Part shown: positions 33,135 through 44,035 of the stretch, one piece after another
Numbering within the stretch: position 1 is the first letter of the stretch
Layout of the letters: every line of letters begins with the position of its first letter
Source of the DNA: Zygnema cylindricum
Taxonomy: Eukaryota > Streptophyta > Zygnematophyceae > Zygnematales > Zygnemataceae
Assembly: GCA_037447655.1 (NCBI GenBank)
Contig: JBBHKE010002863.1
Location: 106,427 to 170,426 of the forward strand
Reading direction: 5' to 3'
DNA: 64,000 nucleotides
Made by a program: the position numbers and the translations under genes
The notes under the pieces: model-generated
What the model was told of the DNA's origin: nothing
Database searches by the model: none
What the model saw: the letters and a program-made list of their open reading frames with translations, nothing else

Positions 33135-33758
33135 GAAATTATACACAAGAGAAAGATCAATACATTGGAGAGAGAAATTAATTTGAATTTGGGATGATTT
33201 CATTAAGTGAGAAAAGTCACTTATATACAAAATACACAGTTAATTACTGTGGAGTCTATGGTGACTTTTAATTAGTCTATTAATGGTGCGCTGTAACAAA
33301 CGGATCCTAGTCTAGATTCTAATTAATGTGTTTGTGACTTTACCTAATTGAATTTACCACTAGATATTAATGTATGTAGTCTATATTCTAACGTATGTAG
33401 TCTAAAGTCTAAAGGATTGATTTTAGGGCGGCAATGTACGAAAGTAATTAAAACCTAAAGCAACGACGTAGAGTCAAGCGACAAAAAGTACGACGACACG
33501 AACAAAATACAAAAGAGAATCACAACAAGGGAAAATAAACATACGTAGGACAAAGAGAGAGACCGTCGCTCAAAGGACTTGTACGTAGGGCGGCAAGACT
33601 GGACCGAAGCATGTAATGATAAGTACGGACAAGACCTAAAGAGAGTCCCCCGAAGAACTTTTACGTAGGGCGGCAAGAGTGGACCGTCACATGTAATGAA
33701 AGATACAAACGGGACCAAGAGTGACAAAAAGTGAACCAACGCTAAATGACCCTTAACA
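33112..33758 (-). mobile_element. Copia-4 5' LTR
   Basis: On the minus strand it begins TGTTAAGGGTCA (33758) and ends CCACCTCCA (33112). It is related to the shorter LTR at 48864-49224. An inner repeated motif (GTACGTAGGGCGGCAAGA) occurs twice at about 33580 and 33660. Confidence 0.8.
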
Positions 33759-35630
33759 CCAATCTCACCCAACCTCTTTTCCTCCTTTATTTTCTTTACT
33801 CTACTAGTACCCTCCTCCACCTAAATACATTTCAAAATCCTCCCGCTTTAGCTATTGCCTATTATGCCTCTTGTAATCGCCCTATCTCTTATTGGCCAAT
33901 CACTCATTTTCTATCATGTCGACCTATCTCGACAAAAATATTTCCTGTATGTGCATTAGCCCACTCAAGCCTCTTCCCACTCTCGAATTCGGTTACAAAA
34001 ATGTTGGTTATCGTCTTATCAATGATGTTGGTATCGAATTTTGCAACCATAGCGCCACCAACCATGGCCAATTAATAAATGGTACCTCATAGCCGGTTAA
34101 TTCATAGAGGTGCCAATTACTACCTCTCCGTACATTCTTATAAGTTTACTCACCTCTCTCTTTTACCCTCCCTATATAGATTCGCTTATGGGACGACGTG
34201 ATCTTATTAGCCATTGAGTATGGCCATGTGAACGTCCAAAACTCGTCCATCAAGATTCTTAATGTGCATTTTGTATCTCTTTTACCTATTATTTATTTTT
34301 CGATTTATGTAACTGCTTTTAGCCGTGTATAGGCCAAATTTCCTTTGCTAAAAAGACAGAAATAGTGTTGGTTTTAGAGTAGCCTAAAATACATTCATGC
34401 TGATGTGTGAAGTCCTATGCGTAGACGGAGTTTGGGATAATTTTTATAACTTGTCACTTTTATTGATCACGCCACTCGTTTCACATATATATATAGATTA
34501 TCTGTCACAAATGTGACGTAAAGTACAAGCCAAAATTTTCCGAAGCTTTAATGGTGGCGGGTTCTTTTCCTCATAGTTCTTTGTGTACCTTCTTCAACGT
34601 GGAATCACCCATTAGTTAAGCACAACTTCAAAAAACGGAGTGAATTAACCAAACTTGTAGAAAGTTACAAACAAACTTTGGTTGAAATGACTTGCTCTAT
34701 GTTTTACATTTCCAATTTTCCTCTAAGTTTTTAGGCTGAAGTTGTTATCTACTATAACTGCCTTCGCAATTTTTGTCCCAATAGCGTTCTCTTTAACATC
34801 ACCCTTATAGAAGTATGATCTTCGTGATTTTTGTCCCAATTGTGTTCTCCTTAACATCACTTTTATAGAAGCATGATCTTTTGTTCGCCTGGAAGTTCGC
34901 CATCGTCACGTCTTTGGTTGTGAACAACTAAATAGTAAACGAAACGGTCGCGCTTACCCGTGTCTTTTTGTTGGTTATGATCGAAACTCGAAAGCATACC
35001 TTGTTTGAATACTTTAACGTTGCGTGGACATCACTAGTGAAGTCGCTTCCAATAATACCTTTCTTTTTCAAAATTTGCCTTGCCTTCCTCTCTCTTCTCC
35101 CTCCTCTTCTCTCTTTTCTTTCCTTTCTTTTCCCTTTGAATCTTCCCCCCTAGCAAAATTCACCTATCTCACCCTCTCCTTTTACTTCCTTCCAAATCCA
35201 CCCTTTTTGCCTTGTCTTCCCTCACTTTTTTCGTCGCTTTCCCTCAAACCATTCCTTCAAATCATTCCAGTTTGAAACTCTTCTCGGTTTGGTTACCCAA
35301 GTGACTTTTCCTCGTAATACTATACCCGTCCTCTAAACCATTCCCCTCTCAACCTTCCCCACTTATTCCGCGGATTATCCTCTTTTTATTCCCTCTCCTC
35401 AACCAGGTCTTTTACTCAAGTTTTTCCCACCATGAAGGTAAAAGGATGGTAGAAAATGCGTGGTACAAGAGCCTTCAGAAATAGCGTGATGAAAGAGCAT
35501 TACAAAAAAAAGTCGGATTTTCGGTTGGATTTTGGTGGACTCGCTTCCAATTTGTCCGAGGAACATATCTTGTGCAAATTCTAAGATTTTCGGTGGTAGT
35601 CCTTCATGACACATATCTTTTCATCCACGT
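33759..35630 (+). pseudogene. Copia-5 protease, integrase and RT-linker, decayed
   Basis: The plus strand shows IRLWDDVILLAIEYGHVNVQ (pre-integrase, near 34.2 kb), LKYIHADVCE (first catalytic Asp, near 34.4 kb), LLITPLVSHIYIDYL, and the integrase C-terminal VFGCEQLNSKRNGRAYP, LFVGYDRNSKAYLV (about 34.9 kb). A Ser/Phe/Pro-rich linker follows, then possible RT entry residues near 35.45 kb. Many stops and shifts are present. It continues the gag at 26.7-28.1 kb, interrupted by Copia-4. Confidence 0.65.
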
Positions 35631-37682
35631 GTCACAACTTTAAAAAAAAATTAATAGACTTCTAACCTCGTCAATGTTACCTCCTAGACCTTTACACAAT
35701 ATTGGTAAGATTTTTTGTAATGTTGTTTTACGAATAATAACAAAACAAGTGGTATGGCTTAGTACAACGATGTATGAATTTCTGTAACCCACCTCACTTT
35801 TTGTTTGATAAAACTCCTCCCTAATATATACTAAATTATGTTATTTTGTACAGGTTGACGTAGGCTCTTGCACCCAACCAAAATGATGCATGCGCTACCC
35901 ATATGCGTTAAATTACAAAATTTGGCAGATTAAATCGTCAGTTAGAGCGTTCGTCTTCTGCCGCTTCCAAAATAACGTGTTGTGCATTGTACTGGATATG
36001 ACCCCTTCTCTTACAACAACTCCATCTTTCTTTAGAACTTGCATAGAGTTCTCACCATTTGAAATCCTTGCATTGCTAGTGGTTATCAGATTTAAAAAAA
36101 AATCGCCACTTAAAACAACGTTTCTCTATGCACCGACAAGTGTGCACTAAGAAAGTACAGTTGGAGCTGGGATAAAAACCCTAATAACAAGGTGTAGGGT
36201 TGTGCATCTGTAGCCATTTGTCGATAACTAATATTTACCTTTTATTTCACCTATCGATGATCAACATGATGGTTTGATATATTTGTAAAAGAATTATTGT
36301 GATACATTTCGAATGAGTTACTGATAAATATCGGGTCCATAACGATCGAAGGTATTTTGCAGTGTAGTACACAATAAATTATGAAAACGTTAAGAAAAGC
36401 GTCCCCCCCTCCCCCCGATATTTATATACTCATTAAATACTTTATTTTTGTACCATGATTTTTTACTTTTCATAAGGACAACTCCCATAACCGATAATTA
36501 TATGAAATAAATTTTGTTAGTTCAGGAGCAATATATCGATACCTTTCACCGTTCAATAACCGATAATAACATTTATCCAATTTATCTCTATACAAAATTA
36601 TCCAATACCAACATTAGAAATCACCAAAGGTCGCAGTCGGGTACCTGAATACGTCCCTGATCCGTACCCGGTCAGCCGCGTTGGATCTAGAACAGATTCA
36701 GGTGCCAAATTTTGGGGGGCAACATGATTCAGCCGGGGTGATTAAAAAAAAAAACAAATTTGGGTATGACCGGGTTAGCAAAAAACGGAAAAAATTGAAG
36801 GTTTCGTAGGTACGTTCCAATATAGTACTGTACATCTTGAATCGTTATTACTGTTATTAGCACTATATCGGCGTCCCCAAATTTTGACGTTAAAACCTTA
36901 AATAGAATTAATAACACTATTTTTTTTACGTTAATTGAAGTACTAGTTAATTAGCGTTAAAACTCTAATTTATGGTCATCTTGAATAGAGTGGTGTATGA
37001 AACGTGTCAGTCCGTACAAAATGGTAGTTTCTTAAGTAATAGAGTACAAAACGTGGATTAAAATAATCGCAATGCGCGTAAAAATGTGCTCAGAATAAAA
37101 GGTAAAATGAGATCTTACCTATTTTAGTGTAAAGCTATTGATCGCGTATTAATTTTATGGGAGAAATCCCAAATTAGAGTTATGAATCAACTGTACACAA
37201 ATTAGAGTTATGAATAAATTAAAGTAAAAGGTTTTTTGTCCGAAACGCGAAAAATCTAAATTAGAGTTAATAACATTGATTATTCTTTTACACTAATTAT
37301 TTTTTAAACGCTAATAGCGATTCACAATGTAGTGTCCATAACATCAACCGTTATTGTACTTGATACTCTTCGTAACGTGGACTGTATAAGGGAGGTGTAC
37401 CACTACTGTAATTTTGTACTTAGGGTGAAGTTCCATTGAACGAAAAGTGAGGTTGTTTACAGAAATCAACACCTCTCCGTACTACGCATACCTCTTATTT
37501 TGTTTATATCCTTGAAAAACATTACAACGAATCTTGCCAAAATGCTCCAAAGATCTAGGAGGTAAGAATGACCGTTGTATATTCATTCACGAAGCATTCG
37601 CTTCAAACGTTTTTGTAATTGGCGATGTACCTCTCGAGTTACGTTGTACGTTTTGTGGTACATCACCATTTATATAATCATC
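35631..37682. other. AT-rich intergenic sequence with palindromic repeats
   Basis: No gene supported. At about 36190-36600 a TATCGATA-rich stretch resembles the repeat at 37685-38154. At 36830-37390 there are repeated motifs AAATTAGAGTTA, CACTATATCGG and GCGATTCACAATG that recur near 49990-50470 and 62040-62480. Confidence 0.5.
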
Positions 37683-37684
37683 TG

Positions 37685-38154
37685 TAGTGTTGTGTATCAC
37701 CAAGGTTTTATTGATAATCGATATCTACCTTTTTTAGCTTGCCGATAATCGATACATTGGCACGATATATCGACACCATGTCATAGCCGATAAAATAGAG
37801 ATAATATCCGTTTTTTATCGCGATAACACCAGCATCGATAATTATCGGCGGTAATTGTATGGTTCGTACTGTACAATTGTGCGATTTATTCCATCGTATT
37901 GAACCGTAATTATTCCGTTACACAAAGTACGGAACAGGTTGTTACACCAAGCATGCCACGCTGTTTACACTAAAAAAATTATACAGTATATTATAAAGTA
38001 CTATTATATAACGTACTACATTTTTTCCACTTATCGTCGATAAGGAATTTGTTGGTCTCGGAGCGATATATCGGAACCTTTGACCGTTTGATAACCGATA
38101 ACTATTAGTATCAGTGTTATCGCGATAAATTTCTTGCCCATTTACAACACTACA
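37685..38154. mobile_element. MITE-like repeat with TATCGCGATA palindromes (family 2)
   Basis: The ends are inverted (TAGTGTTGT at the left, ACAACACTA at the right). The inside is full of ATCGATA, CGATATATCG and TATCGCGATA. Related sequence starts at 63803 (TAGTGTTGGGTATCGG) and lies near 36190-36600. Target duplications are not convincing. Confidence 0.5.
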
Positions 38155-39309
38155 AATTTGAGCCGAGACATGTCAGCTAATGAACATAAATCTCAGGACG
38201 TCAACCAAAGGATTTATTTTGTTTTTGCACATGAGGTATGCATTCAAAAATCCAACCTAACTCACAAAAATAATCTTGGTACGCACTTTCCTCACGTTAT
38301 TTTAGTTAACGCCCATTCGTCACACTATTTCCAGCAACGCTCATTCGTCACGCGAAAAAACAAGGTGGCCACTCCCAATGCGTTTGCAAAGAGTACAAAA
38401 GTTGTGTTGTACGATGACTTGGTACGCACGAACATGGTACAGAAATGAAGATGTTTAAATTAAAATTGTGTGTGTGTTTTTTTCTCACTAATAAAATCAT
38501 TGATTATTTTTAGTATTCGATCTTAACTTTTGTGGTACCGCTCAATTTCAAACACGTGGATTACACAATCTACGCGATAGAACATCGTTCAAAATGTAGC
38601 ATCCTGTAACGTTGGCCGTACAATTATAAACATTACTGATGGAACTTCACCATTATTCCGGTACGGGCGAGTACAGGTAACCGCGAGAAATCAAGTTTCA
38701 GTCAACTTATTTTTTCGTAAACGCGTATAGGGTACCGGGTAACAAGTTAGGATCGTGCAATGACCCGGCCGGATTTCAAGTGTTCACATTTTCGAAAAAA
38801 AAAGTCTTGGCTTCGGGTATCTAAAATTTTGACTTTTGCGGCATGGAAATCACACAACAACCGGTTCGCTGAATTTGCCGAATTTGGCATGTATATGACG
38901 TCCGTCAATTTCGTTTCGTTTAAATATTAAGCGTCGTTAAGTTTGTACCGCAATTTTTCAGATCGTGCGATTTTTTCATTTTTTCCGATTTCTACGTATA
39001 GTTCGTGGCTTTTGAAAAAATAGCAAAAAAACGCGAGTACTTTCTATCCGGTAAACTGAATGGAAAATTTATGGGAATGTACGGTATTTTACGGGAAATG
39101 TACGGTGTTTTACGGGAAATGTACGGACTTTGACGAAAAGATAAGTTAAGCTTCTTAGTACTTTGTCCGGAAAACTGAACAGAAATTTACAGAAATGTAC
39201 TAAATTTAACTGAAAATTTACGGATTTTTTACGAAAAGAGACGTTGTAGTGTTGCACCTTTTGCGCGCGGTAAGTATGAATTATGTACGATCGTACGAAA
39301 TTTTTTTTA
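38155..39309. other. AT-rich intergenic sequence
   Basis: A 104-codon plus-strand frame (38134-38448) has no recognisable features. A short tandem motif TTTACGGGAAATGTACGG occurs about three times at 39080-39130, with weaker copies to 39230. Confidence 0.4.
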
Positions 39310-39575
39310 CATGTACGGAATAATACGGATACGAAATCGTTAACGATTATAACGATTTTTTCAAATCGTTCAATGCGTTACTTACGGATAATTCGCGCGA
39401 TTGAATCGTGAGTAAAATACGGTTTGAACAACTATGGTTTGTTCCATAGTTGTTCAAAACGCATTTTACGCACGATTCAAACGCGCGTACAATACGTAGA
39501 AATTGGAGAGGTCGATTTTAAAAAATGGTAAAAATCGTTAATGAATTTATGTCCGTATAATTCCGTGCATATAAA
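39310..39575. repeat. Large foldback palindrome
   Basis: The core arms 39394-39437 and 39444-39487 are near-perfect inverted copies (TTTGAACAACTATGG / CCATAGTTGTTCAAA) around a six-base loop. Weaker complementarity extends outward to about 39310 and 39575 (ATGTACGGAATAATACGGAT against its inverted partner). The total is about 265 bases. Confidence 0.7.
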
Positions 39576-40241
39576 GAAAATTGAATTGAACATGTATCGC
39601 AGTTTGGGCGTTTCCCGTTAAACAAGCGGTAGAAAATTTAATTATTTATATAACTATCACAAGCAGTGCGTTTATCGGAACATCTTACATCAACTGTTTT
39701 CGGACAACATCTTTCAGATATTGCCGGAAATTGTAGGACCAAGTTCGAATCCTAGACAACGCTTCTTTTTTGTCAGAATAATATTGTCGTGGCTTCAACA
39801 ATGTCGTCTTCTTTCAAAATTCGCTTTCAAGTTTTCATGGCGGCTTCTTTTCAAAAATTTGAAGAAGACGTCCGTACACATTTTGAACTTACAACACGCA
39901 AATAGTGTGACGCCGCAACGTCTCTTTTTGAAATTTTCCGTAGATGTACGATAAAATTCCGTACGTATCCGTGAACATTCTGTTCAGTTTACAGAACAGA
40001 AATACCGATACGTGCATCGTATCTTTTCGTCAACTTCCGTACAATTTCTGTAAAAAACCGTATAGTTACCATAATTTGTCTATAGGTTTCGTAAATTGCC
40101 CATTTTTCTATAGGTTCCATAAATTGCCCGTTTCGGTTTACAGTAGGCGTTTTTTTGCGATTTTTTCAAAAAACATGTACAATACATAGAAACTGCAAAA
40201 AAATAAAAAATAGTGCGATTTGAACAACTAGGGTTTGTACA
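39576..40241. other. AT-rich flank upstream of Copia-2
   Basis: Frames of 77 and 81 codons on the plus strand look like chance. The motif TTTGAACAACTA.GG from the foldback core recurs once at about 40218-40233. The target base run GTACA ends at 40241. Confidence 0.4.
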
Positions 40242-41131
40242 AGTTGAAAAGAGGTAATTAATAGTTCACTTCTCTAATTTATTACCACTTTAAAGAGAGA
40301 GAGTGATGATCAAAGGCACGCCATGGCTGCCGCTATATTTAGAAAGTGGTAGATTTAGAAGTGGAGGATATTTTACCAAAATGGTGCCTTGGTCCAGATT
40401 TGGACCTGGGTCAGCGTACAACTAGGTAATCGTACATCTTATCCACTAAAGCATTATCGAAACGATACAAGTGACGGGTTTCAAAGATAAATAAACATTA
40501 ACTCGACAGCTAATTAACACCAGACTAACGAAGAGGAACAGTTTATGCATGTACGCGAATCTGAACCGTGTAAAATATGTTTTGATCGTAGGGCCGGCAT
40601 AATAGCCGACACACGAAATGTGAGCTTTTGGCGGCATACGGAGATAGCGTCACGCAATGCCACGTGGCGCCACATTATTTGATACCGGAGGAGATGGGAG
40701 GAGGAACCGTGGCTCCCGATTTGACAAGTGTCACCTTCTAGACCTTGTCGTACAATGGTCGCACAATAAGTTCATCGCCCATTATACCTTCTTGTACTAT
40801 ATAGTGTTCATATTGGACTAGGGTTTAGTAGTAGGTAGTCGTGAGTAGGCAGACCAAGACTTAGTGATATTTAGGGACCTCTCTCTAAGAGAGCTTGTGA
40901 CTATAAAGGTCATCTTTGACCAGCCATAACTTACTGCTCAGGGGAGCAAATTTAGTGATTCTTTTTGCGTTTGACTCAAGGGAGTCTTGTCCTCACAAGG
41001 GTGAGCGTGGTCAGAATATTTTTGTGCCTGGGCGGCGCTTTTTCAGTGGGATAGTGGAAGGGGCAAATATTATCCTAGAGGCTTTACATAGGCTGCTCAT
41101 TCTATGGGTCAATGGAGACCACAGAATTTCA
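40242..41131 (+). mobile_element. Copia-2 family LTR (apparent 5' LTR, followed by flank-like sequence)
   Basis: 890 bp, starting AGTTGAAAAG (TG start mutated) and ending GAATTTCA. It matches 46074-46965 closely. It is flanked by GTACA (left) and GTACG (right), like a solo LTR. Antisense tRNA-like block at about 40393-40465. Confidence 0.85.
40393..40465 (-). repeat. tRNA-like segment in Copia-2 LTR
   Basis: The minus strand has GCTTTAGTGGATAAG (A-box-like) and CAGGTCCAAATCTGGACCA (B-box-like and 3' end). The partner copy at 46221-46290 keeps a better B box, GGTTCAAATCTGGACCA. It is about 155 bp from the LTR 5' end and antisense. Confidence 0.55.
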
Positions 41132-41508
41132 GTACGTAATTAAATTGATCCATAAAATGCGCACTATACCTACGTGAATTACGTGGTTGCTCTTCACGGA
41201 GATGCGTTTCAGAATCGTTTATTCGCGCATGTTTGTAAATACTAAATAACGTTGCACCGTGCACACATGGTGCGACGCCGCGTAATCAATTACCAACTCT
41301 TTTTCTCATAGTTCAAAAGTAGGTGAAAGTACACCCATACACTATGCCTATTGTACGCAAAAAATACAATATACCCTTAAGACCAATATTGTATTGGCCG
41401 CAAAATGAAATAAAATAGAAACAGGGTTGAGTGGCACATGGATCGATAGAGAATTAAACGTCATGTCTAAATTTGAAGAAAAAAGCGCGGACAAAAATAT
41501 CTTTTCTA
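41132..41508 (+). repeat. Copy of the sequence flanking the Copia-2 3' LTR, with partial hAT-type MITE
   Basis: 41132-41310 matches 46966-47140, and 41311-41506 matches the first 200 bases of the MITE at 47141. The MITE is cut where an LTR tail (about 41509-41636) starts. This flank-like sequence therefore lies inside what should be the 5' LTR region. Confidence 0.8.
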
Positions 41509-41636
41509 GAGGGTGGTCAAAATATTTTTGAACTTGGGCGGTGATTATCTAGTGGGAAATTGGAAGGGCAAATATTATCCTAGAGGATTTACATAGGCTG
41601 CTCATTCTGTGGGTCAATGGAGACCACAGAATTTCA
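41509..41636 (+). repeat. Tail of Copia-2 5' LTR
   Basis: It matches the last about 128 bases of the LTR (GTGGTCAAAATATTTTTG to GAATTTCA) and is followed by the primer site. It includes the gag ATG at 41617-41619, 20 nt from the LTR end. Confidence 0.85.
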
Positions 41637-42704
41637 GGATATGGGCCCACCCTCTAGGGTGCCAATATTTGATGGATGAGACTTTTTGTATTGGGAAATG
41701 ATGATGGAGGGAGAACTATTTGAGAAGCATCTATGGGGCATAGTGTCTCGACAAATTCGATGCCCACCTCCACCTGGGTTTGGAGGGACACGTTTTTCTG
41801 GTACCTCTGTCACTACAATAGCCAGACAGCTGCCACCATCACCGAGGATGAAGATGAGGTACGAGAGGAGATTTTCATGGAAAGAGAAAAGGGAGGAGTT
41901 ACAACTCAGATGACACCATTGTCGAACACGATATCGGCAGCAGCACCACAAGCAACGTTGACAAGGGTTCAGACTGACAGATCCGAGTATGAGAAGTGGA
42001 ACTACAAAGACAAGGTTGCTAAGCTCTTAATTCTTAAAAGTGTAGCAAAGGGCATTACCATTCCCCTTATCCATGTCAAAACTTCATCTCAGATTTCGAT
42101 ATCACTAGTTAACAAATATAAGAGTGGATCATTGCAGCAGCAACAACTGGCAAAAAGTAAGATCGCAGCTTATTCTTATAAGGGAGGAAGCATGAATAAT
42201 TATTGCAATGATTTAGGAGCATTGTTTGGAGAGCTAGAGAGTGCAGGTAACTCATGGTCTGAGAGACAAAGAGTGAATACATTAATGATGAAACTACCTG
42301 AAGAGTATGAGAATATCATTAACCGATTGCAGGACATAGGAGATAGCAATTGGAATTGGGATGACACAGTGGGAATGAGTTTAGTGAAAGAAAGCACCAT
42401 AGAGCTTAGGAGAGGGAGTCCAAGTGTTCAAGCATTGTCAGGAGCAGATTGGCGGAAGCGTGATGAGAAAAGAGAGAAAGATCCCTATCGAAACTTTGGT
42501 GGAAGAGGACAAGGAGGTGGCAGATTTGATAGACAAGGGAGAGGAACTTCGAGAGGAGGATTATGTCACTTCTACAAGAAACCGGGACACTATATGGCAG
42601 ATTGTGTCAAACTTGCAGATCTTCGACTGAAAGATGGACAAAGAACCTCAAAAGATGGAGGAAAGAAAAAGGCTTTCTTGACTCAAGTTCATGATGAGGA
42701 ATAG
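41617..42704 (+). pseudogene. Copia-2 gag
   Basis: It begins METTEFQDMGPPSRVPIFDG across the LTR/primer-site junction, then an opal codon. A 323-codon open frame follows from 41733 after a shift. Motifs: YEKWNYKDKVAKLLILKSV, QQQLAKSKIAAYSYKGGSMN, NTLMMKLPEEYENIINRLQD, WNWDDTVGMSLV, WRKRDEKREKDPYRNFGGRG. The knuckle CHFYKKPGHYMADC has Tyr in place of the second Cys. Confidence 0.85.
41637..41650 (+). other. Copia-2 primer-binding site
   Basis: GGATATGGGCCCAC, half initiator tRNA-Met type with one change from Copia-1 (A for T). It is translated as D-M-G-P. Confidence 0.68.
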
Positions 42705-43440
42705 GACGAAAAAACCGAACACGAAGCGGAGCTTGAGGAGCTTCTTCTTAATCCAAAAACCACTTAAAAGCATGTCGACATTCCACGGAGACAAAAGTGT
42801 GATTTTGGAGGTAAGAGGGGTCCACCCAAGGATGGGTGGATCATAGACTCAAGGGCCTCAATGCATATGTGCAAAGATAAAAGGTGGTTCACTAAACTGA
42901 GAAAGATCACAACAGCTGAAATAGAGTACGGAGATGGTAGAGTAGAAACCACAAGTCTTGTTGGAACTATTAACTTGAAGGTTTTAGTTGATGGAAAGGC
43001 CTCAATTGTAACACTCTCAGACGTTCTTTACATTCCACAGCTTAGGAAAAACGTAGTCTCAACAGCTGTCCTAGATGAAAAGGAGTTTGAAACAGGAACG
43101 AGGAAAGGAATCTTCACAGCAAACTTTGATAATGAGGTTTATTTCATTGCTGAGAAGGGCAATCAAGGGATGTTCAAAATTGTTCTTTGCAATGAAAATA
43201 GTGTTCTCTACTCGTGTGCAAGTGAGATGATGCTTTGGCACAAAAGGTTGGGGCATGTGCATCTAGATAGATTAAAGAAAATGAAAGAAAAGGGAATAGT
43301 AGAGGGTATTACTTTTGAGGATGATGAGTCCTTTGATGATTGTAGTGGATGTGCCCTAGGGAAGATTCATAGACTTCCATTCCCAAAGGCAACCACATTT
43401 AGGAGAGAGAAAGTATTAGATCTAATTCACACTGATGTTT
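42705..43440 (+). pseudogene. Copia-2 protease and pre-integrase zinc domain
   Basis: After stops near 42704 and 42766 the frame reads KCDFGGKRGPPKDGWIIDS followed by RAS (DSG changed to DSR), IPQLRKNVVSTAVLDEKEFE, MFKIVLCNEN, and the zinc-binding HKRLGHVHLDRLKKMKEKG...CSGCALGKI. The loss of Gly in DSG predicts an inactive protease. It ends HTDV with the first catalytic Asp, then an amber stop. Confidence 0.88.
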
Positions 43441-44035
43441 AGGGACCAGATAGGTATGCTTCACATGGGGGGAAGAGATGGATGTTCACCATCACAGATG
43501 ATTGGTCTAGATACACGAAGGTATATTTTCTCAGACATAAGTCAGAGGTATCAAGATGTTTTAAAGAGTTTAAAGTATGGAGTGAAAAACTAAATGAAAC
43601 CTCAATAAAAGAGATAAGAAGTGATAATGGGAAAGAATACACCTCAAGGGAATTTGAAGAATATCTTAAAGAAGAAGGAATTCATCATGAGAAAACTGTT
43701 CCCTATAATCCGAAACAAAATGGAATAGCAGAAAGAGTGAATATAACTTTAGGAGATATGTCCAGAAGTATGTTAACTGATAAGAGGATAAGGTTGCAAT
43801 TTTGGGCTGAGTCTATGAACTATGCTAATTTCATCAAAAATAGAGTCCTAACTTCAGCAAAGAAGGAGGAAACTCCGTATGAGAGGTGGACATGAAGAAA
43901 GCATGATTTGTCTAGTTTGAGAGTGTTCGGAAGTCAAGCCAACAGTTTGGATTCCGATAAGACTAAATGAATGTTAGAGGGTAGAGGGAAGCCAGGATAT
44001 CTTGTAGGATATGATAGAGCACAAAAGGATACCGA
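43441..44035 (+). pseudogene. Copia-2 integrase core and C-terminal domain
   Basis: Core motifs: FTITDDWSRYTKVYFLRHKS, EIRSDNGKEYTSREF (second Asp), and PYNPKQNGIAERVN (catalytic Glu in the AER element). It then reads MNYANFIKNRVLTS, ETPYERWT, stop, LRVFGSQANSLDSDK and GYLVGYD. Three stops or shifts occur after 43895. Confidence 0.88.

Noticed and set aside
35890-36150. 86-codon plus-strand ORF as a host exon
   Set aside because: No splice signals in phase and no recognisable motif; flanks are Copia-5 decay and AT-rich repeats.
38134-38448. 104-codon plus-strand ORF between repeats
   Set aside because: No start context, domain or repeat-family support; length is possible by chance in this AT-rich region.
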